64,000 bases of DNA from Paenibacillus caseinilyticus (GTDB lineage: Bacteria; Bacillota; Bacilli; Paenibacillales; NBRC-103111), in contig NZ_JAQAGY010000004.1 in the NCBI RefSeq assembly GCF_027533645.1, forward strand, positions 310,001 through 374,000, read 5' to 3'. Made by a program: the position numbers and the translations under genes. Below, one piece after another: positions 48,255 through 57,300 of the stretch. Every line of letters begins with the position of its first letter. Within the stretch, counting starts at the first letter, position 1. The notes under the pieces were generated by a model, which saw only the letters and a list, made by a program, of their open reading frames with translations, did not search any database and was not told the origin of the DNA.

Positions 48255-49859
48255 TCATGTACAATTCCCGCATAACTGGTGATGAAGATCGTTGATCATC
48301 CGCTCGCTCGCATAAGCGGAGTATTCCCGCCAAGGATCGGAAGAAATCAAATGCACCTTGTTCGTTCTCACCGCCTTCATGTTCCTCCATAAGGCGGAAG
48401 TCTGGATCTGTGCCCAGTGATGCAGGGTTTCGCTCTCCTGGCATATATTCAGCAAGAGATGATCCGCATCCATGGAAGCGATCTGCTCCAGGCTCAGCTT
48501 CTGTCCAATGGCATAGCCATGGGCTTCCTCGGGAGCTTTCATCTGCAGATCCCCATAGATCACTTCTTTCATCCCCCGGGTGGGAAAGATATGATAGCCG
48601 TCTTTAAACTGGCTGACGATCAGCACCAGCTCTTCTTTCATCTGATCCTGCAGCTTCTCGCGAACCACGGCTGCCTTCCGGTCATAACCGTCCAGCCAGG
48701 CCTCTGCCTTATCGGAAGCGCCTACAATGCGTGCGGTCGATTGCAGCTGTTCACGCCATGTTGCTTCGTATGAGGAAATCATATGTACCGGCGCAATATG
48801 TTCAAGCCGTTCTTTCTCGTGCGGATGCAGCTGATCCGTAGTGATGATCACACTCACCTCACTGCCCGCCAGCGCCTGCAGGTTGGATTCCCAATCTTCA
48901 TTGAAGCGGAAGCCGCTTAAGTGCAGCGGGATCTCCGAACGGTATTTGTCATAGTAATATGAGGTCCACTTGGGGTGCAGCGGTGCCGCGTAGGGAATGA
49001 TTTGGAGTGTAAGGAGCTGCCCCAGAATGGGGGCGGAGTAAGCCGCAATCCTATGGCTCCGGTTCTTCAGGTAGGCTGTAGGCGACACGCCGACCTCCCG
49101 CTTGAACATACGGCTGAAGTAAAACTCATCGTGATATCCGACCTTGAACGCAACATCCCGCAGACGTAGATCCGACTGCATCATGAGCCGTTTGGCGTTC
49201 CGGATTCGAACTTCAGTCAAATAGTCAATGGCGGTTTTACCGAACATTTTTTTGAATAAACTGCCGTAATATTTAGGGCTGATCCCGGCCATTTGGGCCA
49301 GTTGCTCCAGGTTCAGACTGTCCCCGTAGTTCGTGTCGATATACGCTTTGGTCCTCTCCATGGAAGCGCGCGAATCGAGACTCCCTTGGTTGTCAGGCCT
49401 GTGCGTCATGATCCAATAGAGCAGCTCATACAGGATGGACTGACCGTGCAGCCATTCGGTACTCCGGCCACTTTGGCTGCATTCGCAGAGATGTTCACAA
49501 TACTGAATTAACCGCAGGTCGTAACGGACAGGAATGTCGCCGGCCAGCAGGAAGTCCGGCGTGGAGTCCCCCGGTTGATGCACATCAAACTCAATAAGAA
49601 AGACGTTCAGCTTCTTCCCTTCTTCATGGTGAATGGCTACCGTCTGACCCGGCGCAGCTATGTATACGGCTTCTTGAGACAACCGGCGCTTCTCCTGAAG
49701 GTCCAGCGTCATATAGCATTCGGTTTGTTTGGCGACAATCATATGGTAGGAAGAAATCAACCGGGGCTCCAGGCCCCCCTCCTGGATGAACTGGGCAGAA
49801 CGAAACTGGAGTAAGACCGGGTTCATGGGATCGCTGCCCTGGATATTATAGGTTGTCAA
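48255..49859 (-). CDS. btr: AraC-family regulator with FeuA-like siderophore-binding domain
   Basis: 534 residues from TTG 49859, nine bases after GGAGG. The N-terminal third is a cupin-like region. The AraC double helix-turn-helix is central (LAQMAGISPKYYGSLFKKMF and DVAFKVGYHDEFYFSRMFKR, about residues 190-265). The C-terminal half (about 275-534) is a periplasmic-binding-protein fold like FeuA, which in Bacillus Btr binds bacillibactin and activates the feu genes. Here it lies on the same strand upstream of feuA rather than divergent. A Fur box precedes it, giving double control by iron and siderophore. Confidence 0.9.
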   Translation of the reverse strand: MTTYNIQGSDPMNPVLLQFRSAQFIQEGGLEPRLISSYHMIVAKQTECYMTLDLQEKRRLSQEAVYIAAPGQTVAIHHEEGKKLNVFLIEFDVHQPGDSTPDFLLAGDIPVRYDLRLIQYCEHLCECSQSGRSTEWLHGQSILYELLYWIMTHRPDNQGSLDSRASMERTKAYIDTNYGDSLNLEQLAQMAGISPKYYGSLFKKMFGKTAIDYLTEVRIRNAKRLMMQSDLRLRDVAFKVGYHDEFYFSRMFKREVGVSPTAYLKNRSHRIAAYSAPILGQLLTLQIIPYAAPLHPKWTSYYYDKYRSEIPLHLSGFRFNEDWESNLQALAGSEVSVIITTDQLHPHEKERLEHIAPVHMISSYEATWREQLQSTARIVGASDKAEAWLDGYDRKAAVVREKLQDQMKEELVLIVSQFKDGYHIFPTRGMKEVIYGDLQMKAPEEAHGYAIGQKLSLEQIASMDADHLLLNICQESETLHHWAQIQTSALWRNMKAVRTNKVHLISSDPWREYSAYASERMINDLHHQLCGNCT

Positions 49860-49884
49860 CGTGAATTTCCTCCTTGCAATCGAA

Positions 49885-49903
49885 AATGAGAATCATTCTC
49901 GAT
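49885..49903. promoter_or_regulatory. Fur box upstream of btr
   Basis: AATGAGAATCATTCTCGAT contains the perfect palindrome GAGAAT-C-ATTCTC and matches the Fur consensus. It lies about 25 bases upstream of the btr start. Confidence 0.88.
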
Positions 49904-50069
49904 GATAAGTTATCATATGACCTTGATCCCGTCAACTCTTTGGCCAGCTTTGACCCTCGAAATGCTCAGCGCACCTATCGCCTCTGCATCCGCGGCCGCT
50001 AGGACAACCGGCGTATAATGAAGACGCCTTCGGCCTTGAACGAATTGGATGTAAGCACAGACGAGAACG

Positions 50070-50227
50070 AGCTGTTCGGCACGGCGGCGACAAGCTCCCG
50101 GCTCTATACCCGGTTCGGCTTGGAACGGCTTGGAACATAGTGCGGTGAACGGCTCTCTCGCCGACGCCGCGCTCGTGAAGATGATTGCGGATGCCGCCTG
50201 GTTTCTCCGCACCGAAGATTCCAAAAT
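50070..50227 (+). pseudogene. 3' end of an unidentified decayed gene
   Basis: One plus-strand frame reads into LADAALVKMIADAAWFLRTE and ends at a TAA about 20 bases before a strong plus-strand terminator. It looks like the tail of a real protein whose beginning is gone: upstream the frame has no start or family signal. I do not recognise the family. No other coding signal is visible in 49904-50380. Confidence 0.3.
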
Positions 50228-50246
50228 ATATTTTTAAATCCTGTAG

Positions 50247-50278
50247 TCCCCTTAAAACAAGGGGGTCTTTTTTTGTTG
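50247..50278 (+). terminator. Rho-independent terminator, plus strand
   Basis: CCCCTT-AAAAC-AAGGGG followed by GTCTTTTTTT. It ends the decayed plus-strand reading frame. Confidence 0.8.
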
Positions 50279-50347
50279 CAGTGAAAGGTTGATAACAAGT
50301 ATATTGATTGAGAGTATATTCGTTTTTTTTGGCTTGCAACAAAGAAG

Positions 50348-50373
50348 AAGCCCCCTTCGGTCGAAGAGGGCTT
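50348..50373 (-). terminator. Rho-independent terminator, minus strand
   Basis: On the minus strand AAGCCC...GGGCTT with CTTCG/CGAAG inner pairing, then CTTCTTTG. It lies directly after the stop of the lectin-like pseudogene. Confidence 0.6.
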
Positions 50374-50380
50374 GTATTCT

Positions 50381-50960
50381 TTAAGGAGCCACTTTGAAAT
50401 GATCGAACTGCGTGAGTTTGTTGTTCGCCCGCAGCCCGGTCTTGCCGTGTGTGAAGGGATTCGGGCTGTTATCGGTGTAATTGATCTTCGGTACCGCCAT
50501 ATCTCCCACATACACCTTGATGTTGGCACCGCTGACGACTACTTTCATATGGTGAACCGCTCCGGTGGCCAGCGCTGCAGGGGCTGAAGGGTTCGATGCT
50601 TTTAAGTGGGCTTATCGAAACAGGGCATGCCGCCGATTTTCTTCAGAAGGTTACCGGCTTGTACGCGTCCAAAGCATTGCTGCCGCTCACTTTGTTGCTG
50701 AACGCCGCATAGCCGAAGTCCGCATGGGCGTCCTGCGTCGTATAGCCGATCTTGCCGCCGCCCATGGCATAGCTGCGAGTCTGCTTCAGCATGCCGTCCA
50801 CAAAGATCTTGAAGGCGCTATCCGCTTTCTCCACCCGCAGGCTATGCCACTTCGTATAGTCGTAGCCGGCCGGCAGCGCTGTAGTAACCCCGCCTTGGTC
50901 CACACCGCCGATGCGGAACTGGGTCTGCGGCTCGTTCTTATTTCTGTTGACGTGGTTCAT
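50381..50960 (-). pseudogene. LamG/DUF1080-like carbohydrate-binding fragment, disrupted
   Basis: Two minus-strand pieces of a concanavalin-like lectin domain are separated by a frame break near 50575-50645. The upstream piece (50643-50960) has YDYTKWHSLRVEKADSAFKI and GGGKIGYTTQDAHADFGYAA. The downstream piece ends with VKVVVSGANIK-like strands, GKTGLRANNKLTQFDHFKVA and a TAA at 50381-50383. Such domains sit at the C-terminus of secreted glycosidases (for example GH32/GH43 enzymes). The catalytic part is missing, so this is the leftover of a large enzyme gene. Confidence 0.65.
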
Positions 50961-51004
50961 GGGCCGCCCTCATGCGGCAGCGCTTGACGCCGGCTCTTCA
51001 TGGA

Positions 51005-51472
51005 TTAGCACGACTGGACCTTGAGCTGGCTCGATATCATGCCGAGGTGAATGGCTTCGTGAATCAAAGCGAAGTTGAACAGCTCGCCGGCGGTATTAAA
51101 TTGGAACGGTCCGAGGGTCACCGGCGCCTCCAGCTTCTCTTCCAGCATGTCTGGCGTGAGCTCGGACAGGCGGGCAAGCTGGGCCGTCAAGAGCTCGAGC
51201 AGCTCTTCCTTCGACGGAGGCGCCGACGACCAGTCTGCAGGCTTGGTCCCGGTGTTGAATAACGCCTCATAGGAATCCGGTACAGCCGAAGGGGAGCCGA
51301 AGCTGAGTGTAGAGAACTTATCCAGTAAACAAACGATGTGGCCGGCATTCCACCGGATGGTATTATTGAAGCCTTCCGGCTGGACGTCGAGCGTGGCCTC
51401 CTCGACTCCCTGAAGCTTCCCGATCACGATCTGATGCAGTACTTTACCCGTATTGATAATCGCTTGTGCCAT
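51005..51472 (-). CDS. DinB-like four-helix protein
   Basis: 155 residues from ATG 51472 (GGGAGG upstream); a longer frame upstream has no support. DinB/DUF664-type layout with candidate metal histidines in RWNAGHIVCLL and FALIHEAIHLGMI. Members are stress-related or thiol-transferase-like (bacillithiol) proteins; no specific reaction can be assigned. It stands alone, convergent to decayed sequence and divergent from the LysR gene. Confidence 0.75.
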   Translation of the reverse strand: MAQAIINTGKVLHQIVIGKLQGVEEATLDVQPEGFNNTIRWNAGHIVCLLDKFSTLSFGSPSAVPDSYEALFNTGTKPADWSSAPPSKEELLELLTAQLARLSELTPDMLEEKLEAPVTLGPFQFNTAGELFNFALIHEAIHLGMISSQLKVQSC

Positions 51473-51676
51473 AAATGATAACGCCTCCCGGTTTGTTGTT
51501 GGTATGTGGTTCGCTTTCGTAATGTAAGAATACCTTCTCCTCCGCTGTGCAACAATCACGTAATTCCGATGATATGGATCGGTTTCAGTAATGATGGCCA
51601 GGAAAATTGTGTAAAATGGGGCTGAGCCCAGTTATAATGATAGAGAGAGTCACGCGGATCGAAAGGAGCACGGTGT

Positions 51677-52588
51677 ATGGAACTGAGACAGCTTGAATAT
51701 TTTGCCGCTATATGTAAGGAGATGCACTTCTCCAGAGCGGCCGAGAAGCTCTGCACGACACAGTCGAATCTTAGCCAGCAGATCAAGTTTTTGGAGAATG
51801 AGTTAGGTCTTCCCCTGTTCGACCGTATCGGGAAGCGGATTGCATTGACGGAAGCGGGGAACATCTTACTGGAGCAAAGCCGGCTCATCTTCGAACGCGT
51901 CGATTATATCCAAGGGGCGATTGCGGATCTGAAGAAGATGGAGGGCGGCCGGCTGGACATCGGAATCCTCCCGGGTGACGGGGACTTGCTGTTCGAGGCG
52001 CTGCTGGTCGACTTCCACCGGACATATCCCAAGCTCTCGCTCCATGTCACGGAATGCACGGATGTGTATGAACAGGTTGCCGCCGGCACCCGGGATCTCG
52101 GGGTTACCACGGTTCCTGTCCATCCCGATGAGCGTATCGCCGTCATCCCCTTGTTCCACGAGGAGTTCGCACTGGCGATCCGGTCGGACCACCCTCTCGC
52201 CAAGTCGAAGGCCATTCCGTTCGAGCAGCTGGGGCAGCTGAGGATGGTCATGTTCGGCCCGGAGCATCAGATTACGAAGGTGATCCACTCCTGCTGTCAG
52301 GCACAAGGGTTATCGATTGACAATCCGATCGTCACTTCCACGTTATCGACGCTTCTCTCCCTCGTGGAACAAGGAGTTGGGGCTTGTATTCTCCCCCGTC
52401 TGCTGCTCGATCATCTGAACCGGGAGCAGATATCCACCGTCAAGCTGCTGAATCCTACACCAAGCCAGGACATCTGTATCCTATACCGTACGGACCGATT
52501 CATGGGGCAGGCGGCTAAGCTGTTCATTGACGTACTGCAGACTTACATTCAGAGCGTGATGGATCGTGCCCAGCGGTCGCTCGGATAG
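51677..52588 (+). CDS. LysR-family transcriptional regulator (CynR/CbbR-like)
   Basis: 303 residues behind AAAGGAGCACGGTGT. N-terminal winged helix MELRQLEYFAAICKEMHFSR and KLCTTQSNLSQQIKFLENEL, then the type-2 periplasmic-binding-like effector domain (LDIGILPGDGDLLFEALLVD; LLSLVEQGVGACILPRLLLD). Target unknown: the divergent neighbour is the DinB-like gene and the convergent neighbour is a VOC-family gene. Either could be regulated. Confidence 0.9.
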   Translation: MELRQLEYFAAICKEMHFSRAAEKLCTTQSNLSQQIKFLENELGLPLFDRIGKRIALTEAGNILLEQSRLIFERVDYIQGAIADLKKMEGGRLDIGILPGDGDLLFEALLVDFHRTYPKLSLHVTECTDVYEQVAAGTRDLGVTTVPVHPDERIAVIPLFHEEFALAIRSDHPLAKSKAIPFEQLGQLRMVMFGPEHQITKVIHSCCQAQGLSIDNPIVTSTLSTLLSLVEQGVGACILPRLLLDHLNREQISTVKLLNPTPSQDICILYRTDRFMGQAAKLFIDVLQTYIQSVMDRAQRSLG

Positions 52589-52646
52589 GTTGTGGAGGCT
52601 CACGATAGGACAAGACAGCCGGTCGAATACCGTAAGTCTCCACAGA

Positions 52647-53042
52647 TCAAGTTAACTGCTGAGCGATCTCCCAGATATGACCCCCCGGATCAACGAAGCT
52701 TGCCGTCCGCACCCCCCACGGCCGGTCCATCGGCCCGTTGAGAAGAGCAACCCCGCGTGCAGCCAGATCACTGCATACGGCATCCACATCCTCCACACGG
52801 ATGGTGAACTGAAAACGGGCCCCTGCTTCGCGGCCTGCGACCGTGCCGGGATCGATAAGCTTCGGCGCCGCGGAGATATGAAGCAGATTGATGCACATAT
52901 TCCCGAATTCGAATACGGCGGAGTTGTCGTCTTCGAACACGATGGGAAGTCCAAACACCTCTTGATAGAACGATATCGCGCCTTTCAGATCCTCCACGAA
53001 CAAAGTGATCACATCGATTGGTTTTGCCCCTAAATTCCCCAT
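52647..53042 (-). CDS. VOC/glyoxalase-family protein
   Basis: 131 residues from ATG 53042 (GGGGAGGGG eight bases upstream). One vicinal-oxygen-chelate module: VITLFVEDLKGAISFYQEVF, EFGNMCINLLHIS, FQFTIRVEDVDAVCSDLAAR and ASFVDPGGHIWEIAQQ. Members are glyoxalases, dioxygenases or fosfomycin/bleomycin-type resistance proteins; this one cannot be placed further. The start lies just inside the end of the DinB-like gene upstream, so the two are co-translated. Confidence 0.85.
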   Translation of the reverse strand: MGNLGAKPIDVITLFVEDLKGAISFYQEVFGLPIVFEDDNSAVFEFGNMCINLLHISAAPKLIDPGTVAGREAGARFQFTIRVEDVDAVCSDLAARGVALLNGPMDRPWGVRTASFVDPGGHIWEIAQQLT

Positions 53043-53044
53043 TC

Positions 53045-53635
53045 TCATACCCCTCCCCGTTTTGGATGGTCCATCTCCATACAAGCTTCAAGATGCTGCT
53101 CCAGTTCACTCTTCTGGCGGAGGTGGTGGCGGAAGTGCATGCCGATGAGATCGAACCACTCCCGTGAATTCAGCCAGCCAAAACCGCCATGTTGGACTTT
53201 GCAATTCGGGCTGGCCGCATGGACACTCTTCTCGCATTCCGACATTCGCTTCAGGACTAAGTCAAGTCCGCGCCTTAGGTCGTCCTTGCTTTCCGAATTG
53301 CTCGGGGCGTCTCCGTATCCTTCGGGCAATTTGATTTTTACCTGCGGGAAGGCGCCGGCCGCATACAATTGTTCTCCGGCCTCCGTCTTTCCTCCCACTT
53401 GCTCTTCACTTGCCGATATACAGAGTTCCACTTGGTCCAGATAGTCGAGAGCTGCAGCGATCAAGTGATGGTACATTTGGCCGAGAGACCAGCCCCCGTG
53501 CTGGGGTACATGCCTTAGCTGCTCCATGGAATAGCGCTGGAGATCGCTTTTGTATACCTCAATGAGTTCCAGACGATTCACTCCTTCACTAGGTATAGAT
53601 CCAACCCAGTCGATCATCGCGGCTGATATCCACAT
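53045..53635 (-). CDS. DinB superfamily protein
   Basis: Up to 196 residues. The true start is uncertain: GAAGGAG near 53585 is poorly placed for any ATG, and the family alignment starts around LELIEVYKSDLQRYS. Core features are WSLGQMYHHLIAAALDYLD with the first histidine and GMHFRHHLRQKSELE with the last. This is a four-helix metal-binding fold often linked to thiol chemistry or stress. It is directly followed by the VOC gene with a three-base overlap or abutment. Confidence 0.75.
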   Translation of the reverse strand: MWISAAMIDWVGSIPSEGVNRLELIEVYKSDLQRYSMEQLRHVPQHGGWSLGQMYHHLIAAALDYLDQVELCISASEEQVGGKTEAGEQLYAAGAFPQVKIKLPEGYGDAPSNSESKDDLRRGLDLVLKRMSECEKSVHAASPNCKVQHGGFGWLNSREWFDLIGMHFRHHLRQKSELEQHLEACMEMDHPKRGGV

Positions 53636-53819
53636 TCATTTTATAATACTTGAAGCAGGGAGAGTTCTTATCGATTGCTCTATTGAAGCTCCTTGCCGGC
53701 CGGCTGCCTGGCTGACTGGGGCACCGCCTGGATCTTCCAACGGTGATCGTTCCTTGCTTTTTCCATCTGGATTACAGTAACGTATACTGGTAAACAAAAT
53801 GTAGACAAGGTGTGAAGAT

Positions 53820-54473
53820 ATGTCTCCACGTACAAAGCAACAGAATGAGTCCATTCGTGAGCAGCGCAAACAAGAGATTTTGAAGGCAGCCATTCAGGTC
53901 TATGCGGCCAAGGGCTATTCGGCTGCGGCACTAAGCGATGTTGCAGAGCAGGCGGGTCTAGCCCACGGACTGGTGTATTACTACTTCAAGAATAAGAAGA
54001 AGCTGTTTCGTGAGCTGTACGAACATATGATGGACCAATCCCTCCACTACACGACAGCGTACTTCGAACAGAATGTACCGGCGCTCGAGCAATTCAAAAA
54101 CTATGCCGTACTCGTCTGTGAACGGGTCGTCAAGGAGCCTGAGACCCAGCGTTTCTATATGCGGATCAGCCTGGATCTGCATCATCTGTATGCGCCTGGA
54201 GAGTTGTCGCCCTTTGAATGGATGAAGCGATTTATCAAGCCGATGGCACAAGCGATAGACAAAGGAATTCAACAAGGCGCCATCCGTCAGGGAGACGCCA
54301 ACCTGATGGCCATGCAATTTTGGGGAGCTGTTTCCCAAGGGATGAATTATCTGGATCAGCTGGCTCAGGATTTCGCCGCTCAAGGATGGGAAGAGACTGA
54401 AATGAACAACGCAATGAGCGAAAAATTCCAACAAATCGCCGAATCAGCCACTTCATTGTTCAGGCCGGACTGA
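53820..54473 (+). CDS. TetR/AcrR-family regulator
   Basis: 217 residues; ATG 53820 with AAGGTG about 10 bases upstream. Helix-turn-helix: QEILKAAIQVYAAKGYSAAA and LAHGLVYYYFKNKKKLFREL. The ligand domain has no clear effector clue. It precedes, on the same strand, a truncated SRPBCC fragment and an NAD(P)H oxidoreductase, which it may control. The 53636-53819 gap carries only its promoter region. Confidence 0.88.
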   Translation: MSPRTKQQNESIREQRKQEILKAAIQVYAAKGYSAAALSDVAEQAGLAHGLVYYYFKNKKKLFRELYEHMMDQSLHYTTAYFEQNVPALEQFKNYAVLVCERVVKEPETQRFYMRISLDLHHLYAPGELSPFEWMKRFIKPMAQAIDKGIQQGAIRQGDANLMAMQFWGAVSQGMNYLDQLAQDFAAQGWEETEMNNAMSEKFQQIAESATSLFRPD

Positions 54474-54536
54474 TGGTAATTTATGGTTGACTAAGAACTC
54501 AATCAAAAATATAATGAGTTCAAGGAGCGTGATCAT

Positions 54537-54683
54537 TTGCCAAAGATTCACAGAGAGAGCTTGATTGATGCCCCGTCCGAACAGGTATGGGACGCGGGCA
54601 GCGACGTCGGTGCTGTCCCTCATCGTCCGGTCCCCGGCTATACCGGAACATTCGAAGGGAACGAGGCGGGAGGAGACCAATGA
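54537..54683 (+). pseudogene. Truncated SRPBCC-family fragment (48 codons)
   Basis: From TTG 54537, nine bases after AAGGAG, translation gives PKIHRESLIDAPSEQVWDAG and then GAVPHRPVPGYTGTFEGN: the first strand and helix of a START/SRPBCC polyketide-cyclase-like protein, normally about 150 residues. It stops at a TGA that overlaps the next gene's ATG (ATGA). It is probably a decayed gene whose translation signals now couple to the oxidoreductase. Confidence 0.6.
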
Positions 54684-55273
54684 ATATTCTAGTCGTAGCA
54701 GCCCATCCGAACATAGAACGCTCACGAGTCAATACACGCTGGTTGTCGGAGCTCCGTGAATCCCCCGATTCCATCACGGTTCATGAACTATACAAGGCGT
54801 ACCCCGACTTTGCAATCCATGCGGAGAATGAACAAGACCTCATCACCCGGCATGACCGGATCGTACTCCAATTTCCTCTCCAGTGGTACAGCATGCCTGC
54901 TTTGCTCAAACAATGGATCGATGACGTATTCACGACATCATGGCTGTTCGGAGCCGGAGGCAAAGCCATAGCCGGCAAAGAACTGATCCTGGCAATTTCG
55001 ATTGGAGGCGATGCTGCTTCGTATCAGTCGGGCGGCTTAATTGGCTACACGATCAGCGAACTGACCCGGCCCCTTCAAGCTTGGGCCAATCAAATCGGCA
55101 TGACCTTTTTGCCGCATTATACATTCTATGGGGCAGTCAAGGCGGCTGACGACCAAATCAACACCAGTGCCTCACCTTATGTGGCGCACATCTCCTCCCC
55201 CGACATCAACCCGATTCTCATTCGAAAGCGAATGCTGGACGCAATGAGTAAGGCTGCTTCAAATTCCGTATAA
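54680..55273 (+). CDS. NAD(P)H-dependent flavin oxidoreductase (KefF/MdaB-like quinone reductase)
   Basis: 197 residues; ATG 54680 with GGAGGAG just upstream. Flavodoxin-like fold: MNILVVAAHPNIERSRVNTR, VLQFPLQWYSMPALLKQWID and DVFTTSWLFGAGGKAIAGKE with the FMN-binding loops, then FYGAVKAADD. Members reduce quinones with NAD(P)H as a two-electron detoxification step or control potassium efflux; no efflux gene is adjacent. Overlaps the SRPBCC fragment by four bases and is preceded by a TetR gene, consistent with an electrophile or quinone response. Confidence 0.88.
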   Translation: MNILVVAAHPNIERSRVNTRWLSELRESPDSITVHELYKAYPDFAIHAENEQDLITRHDRIVLQFPLQWYSMPALLKQWIDDVFTTSWLFGAGGKAIAGKELILAISIGGDAASYQSGGLIGYTISELTRPLQAWANQIGMTFLPHYTFYGAVKAADDQINTSASPYVAHISSPDINPILIRKRMLDAMSKAASNSV

Positions 55274-55311
55274 TCCATTTTCCCCTCTGCTTGCATGCAT
55301 GTTCTGTCCAG

Positions 55312-55358
55312 CCAGAACAGCCCGCCATACCTGGATGCCAGGCTGGCGGGCTGTTCTG
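55312..55358. terminator. Strong bidirectional terminator
   Basis: CAGAACAGCCCGCC / GGCGGGCTGTTCTG with an inner CCTGG/CCAGG stem. It lies between the convergent oxidoreductase and BceB-like genes. Confidence 0.7.
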
Positions 55359-55404
55359 CTGCAATAGATCTGTTGCTCGGTACGGAACAGGAGCCCGGCC
55401 TTCT

Positions 55405-57300
55405 TCAGCTCCGTGTCACGTTCGCAATATAACGTGAACGAATCAAGAAGAAGTAGGCGGTCTGGATCAGCACGAACGATCCGATCACGGCCGCCGACTC
55501 CCGAAGAAGACTGTAGTCGAACATGTTCTGCAGCGCCGTTAAGGCAACCGACCCGTGAATGACTGCAGTGAGGATAGGGACGAAGAACAAGATCATCACC
55601 TGCTTCGTCAAGATGCCGGAGAGCTCACGGTCGCTGAGCCCCACCTTCCGGATCGCCTGGAACTTGCGCTTCTCCTCCTCAAGATCGGTATAGAGCCGGA
55701 AGTACAGGAAGCTTCCCGCCCCTACGAAGAACACGATACCGATGAAGAAGCCGATGAAGAGGACAACGCCGTAACTCTGGTCTGCTTCGTACAGCTCATA
55801 GTCCGTGCTTTGGTATCTGAATTTACCGCTGCCTTTATCCTGCTCCAGCTTCAATGACAATTGCTTCCCGAGGTCCTTCAGATTACCGGCATTCCTGACG
55901 TCGAACGCGTAGAAGTGCTCCTGCTTCTCTGCTTGAAAGCGGCCTTTCATCTCTTCGAACAGCGTATCGCTTACCACGTAATAGTCCTTATACAGCGGCA
56001 AGGTCACCGACTGGATATCTTGGACCGGCTCCATGATCAGATCCGAGCCGGCAACCCGGACGGATGAGCGGTCGGATGGATTCTTGGCCGAGGCGCCGCC
56101 GTAATAAACAACGGCCGTCTCGTATCCCGTCGCCATAGCTTGCGGCTCTCCGGCCGCTTCGGCAATCCGGTTGAACTCGGAGGCACGCACGAAAGCTGCG
56201 GATTTTCCGTTCTCCAGTTGGGCGTACCCTATGCCGGCCTCCCATACCTGGTAGTCCAGCTTTGCTTCCCGAAGTGCCTGTTTAACTGCGTCTACGTGCT
56301 TGCCGGCCAGCTCCTCCGGATTCCCCGCACGGGAATAATATTCCATGGCGAACGGATTCTCCCTCTTCATCACCTCGGTATACATGGATTTGAAGCCGAC
56401 GAGCGAACCGATCGCCGAGAATGCCACGGTGGACAGGATGGCAACCATGAAGAAGGTCCAGGCATTATCCTTCATCCGGTACGACAAGTCCGACAGCAGG
56501 ATCAGGTTCGTCCGGCGCCAGAAGAAGTGGCGGTTCGAGCGCGCTTGGCGGATCAGATAGACGCTCAGCTGGGTGAACAGCAGGTACGTGCCGACCGTAA
56601 CGATGATCGTGACCGGAATCATCGCCGCGGTGACAAGCGTCCCCTTCACAACCAGCGCGACCGCGTAACCTGATGCGAGCAGGAGCGCTGCTGTCCACGC
56701 CAGGAAGGCGGATGCCTTGGGCTCGGCCTTCGGCTTGGCCGTTCCCTTGATGAGCTCGATCAGCTTGTGACCCCGGAGTACCGATACGGTGAACAAGGAG
56801 ATGCACAGGAACAGCACCATGAACGCCGCGAAGGTCAAGGCGACGGGGATATAGGGCATATAGAAGGGCAGCGTCTGCTCGAGCCGCAGCACATTCTGTG
56901 CCAGCAGCAGGATCAGCTTGGAGAATACAAGCCCGATCCCTATGCCGAAGACAGTAGCGCCGAAGCCGATCAGCATATTCTCCATGAACACCATCCGGCG
57001 CAGCTGCATATTCGTCATTCCGTGCATGATCAGCACCCCGAATTCCCGCTTGCGGGTCTTCAGGAAGGAGCTCATGGAGTACAGGACAAAGAAGAACGAG
57101 AACACATAGATGAGCGATTCCGCAAAATGCATCGTCTTCGTCACCTCGGCATGAATGGGCTCCTGCTTGAGTTCGGGATGGAAAGCGAACATGGAATAGA
57201 CGAAGAACACCATGACCGAGAAAGCGCTGCTCAGAAAATAAGCTGCATAAATCCGGCGGTTGCGGAGGACATTGTTAAACGCGAATTGCCGCAAGGTCAT
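55405..57300 (-). CDS. bceB: BceB-type ABC permease (antimicrobial-peptide sensing and detoxification)
   Basis: 631 residues, ATG 57300 with GGGAGGG. FtsX-fold permease with about ten helices; the first is RIYAAYFLSSAFSVMVFFVY. A large extracellular loop of about 200 residues (roughly 300-510) lies between helices 7 and 8, as in BceB, where it captures peptide antibiotics such as bacitracin or lantibiotic complexes. The gene overlaps the ATPase gene by 26 bases. With the histidine kinase and response regulator upstream it forms the standard sensor-transporter module in which the permease drives kinase signalling. Confidence 0.9.
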   Translation of the reverse strand: MTLRQFAFNNVLRNRRIYAAYFLSSAFSVMVFFVYSMFAFHPELKQEPIHAEVTKTMHFAESLIYVFSFFFVLYSMSSFLKTRKREFGVLIMHGMTNMQLRRMVFMENMLIGFGATVFGIGIGLVFSKLILLLAQNVLRLEQTLPFYMPYIPVALTFAAFMVLFLCISLFTVSVLRGHKLIELIKGTAKPKAEPKASAFLAWTAALLLASGYAVALVVKGTLVTAAMIPVTIIVTVGTYLLFTQLSVYLIRQARSNRHFFWRRTNLILLSDLSYRMKDNAWTFFMVAILSTVAFSAIGSLVGFKSMYTEVMKRENPFAMEYYSRAGNPEELAGKHVDAVKQALREAKLDYQVWEAGIGYAQLENGKSAAFVRASEFNRIAEAAGEPQAMATGYETAVVYYGGASAKNPSDRSSVRVAGSDLIMEPVQDIQSVTLPLYKDYYVVSDTLFEEMKGRFQAEKQEHFYAFDVRNAGNLKDLGKQLSLKLEQDKGSGKFRYQSTDYELYEADQSYGVVLFIGFFIGIVFFVGAGSFLYFRLYTDLEEEKRKFQAIRKVGLSDRELSGILTKQVMILFFVPILTAVIHGSVALTALQNMFDYSLLRESAAVIGSFVLIQTAYFFLIRSRYIANVTRS

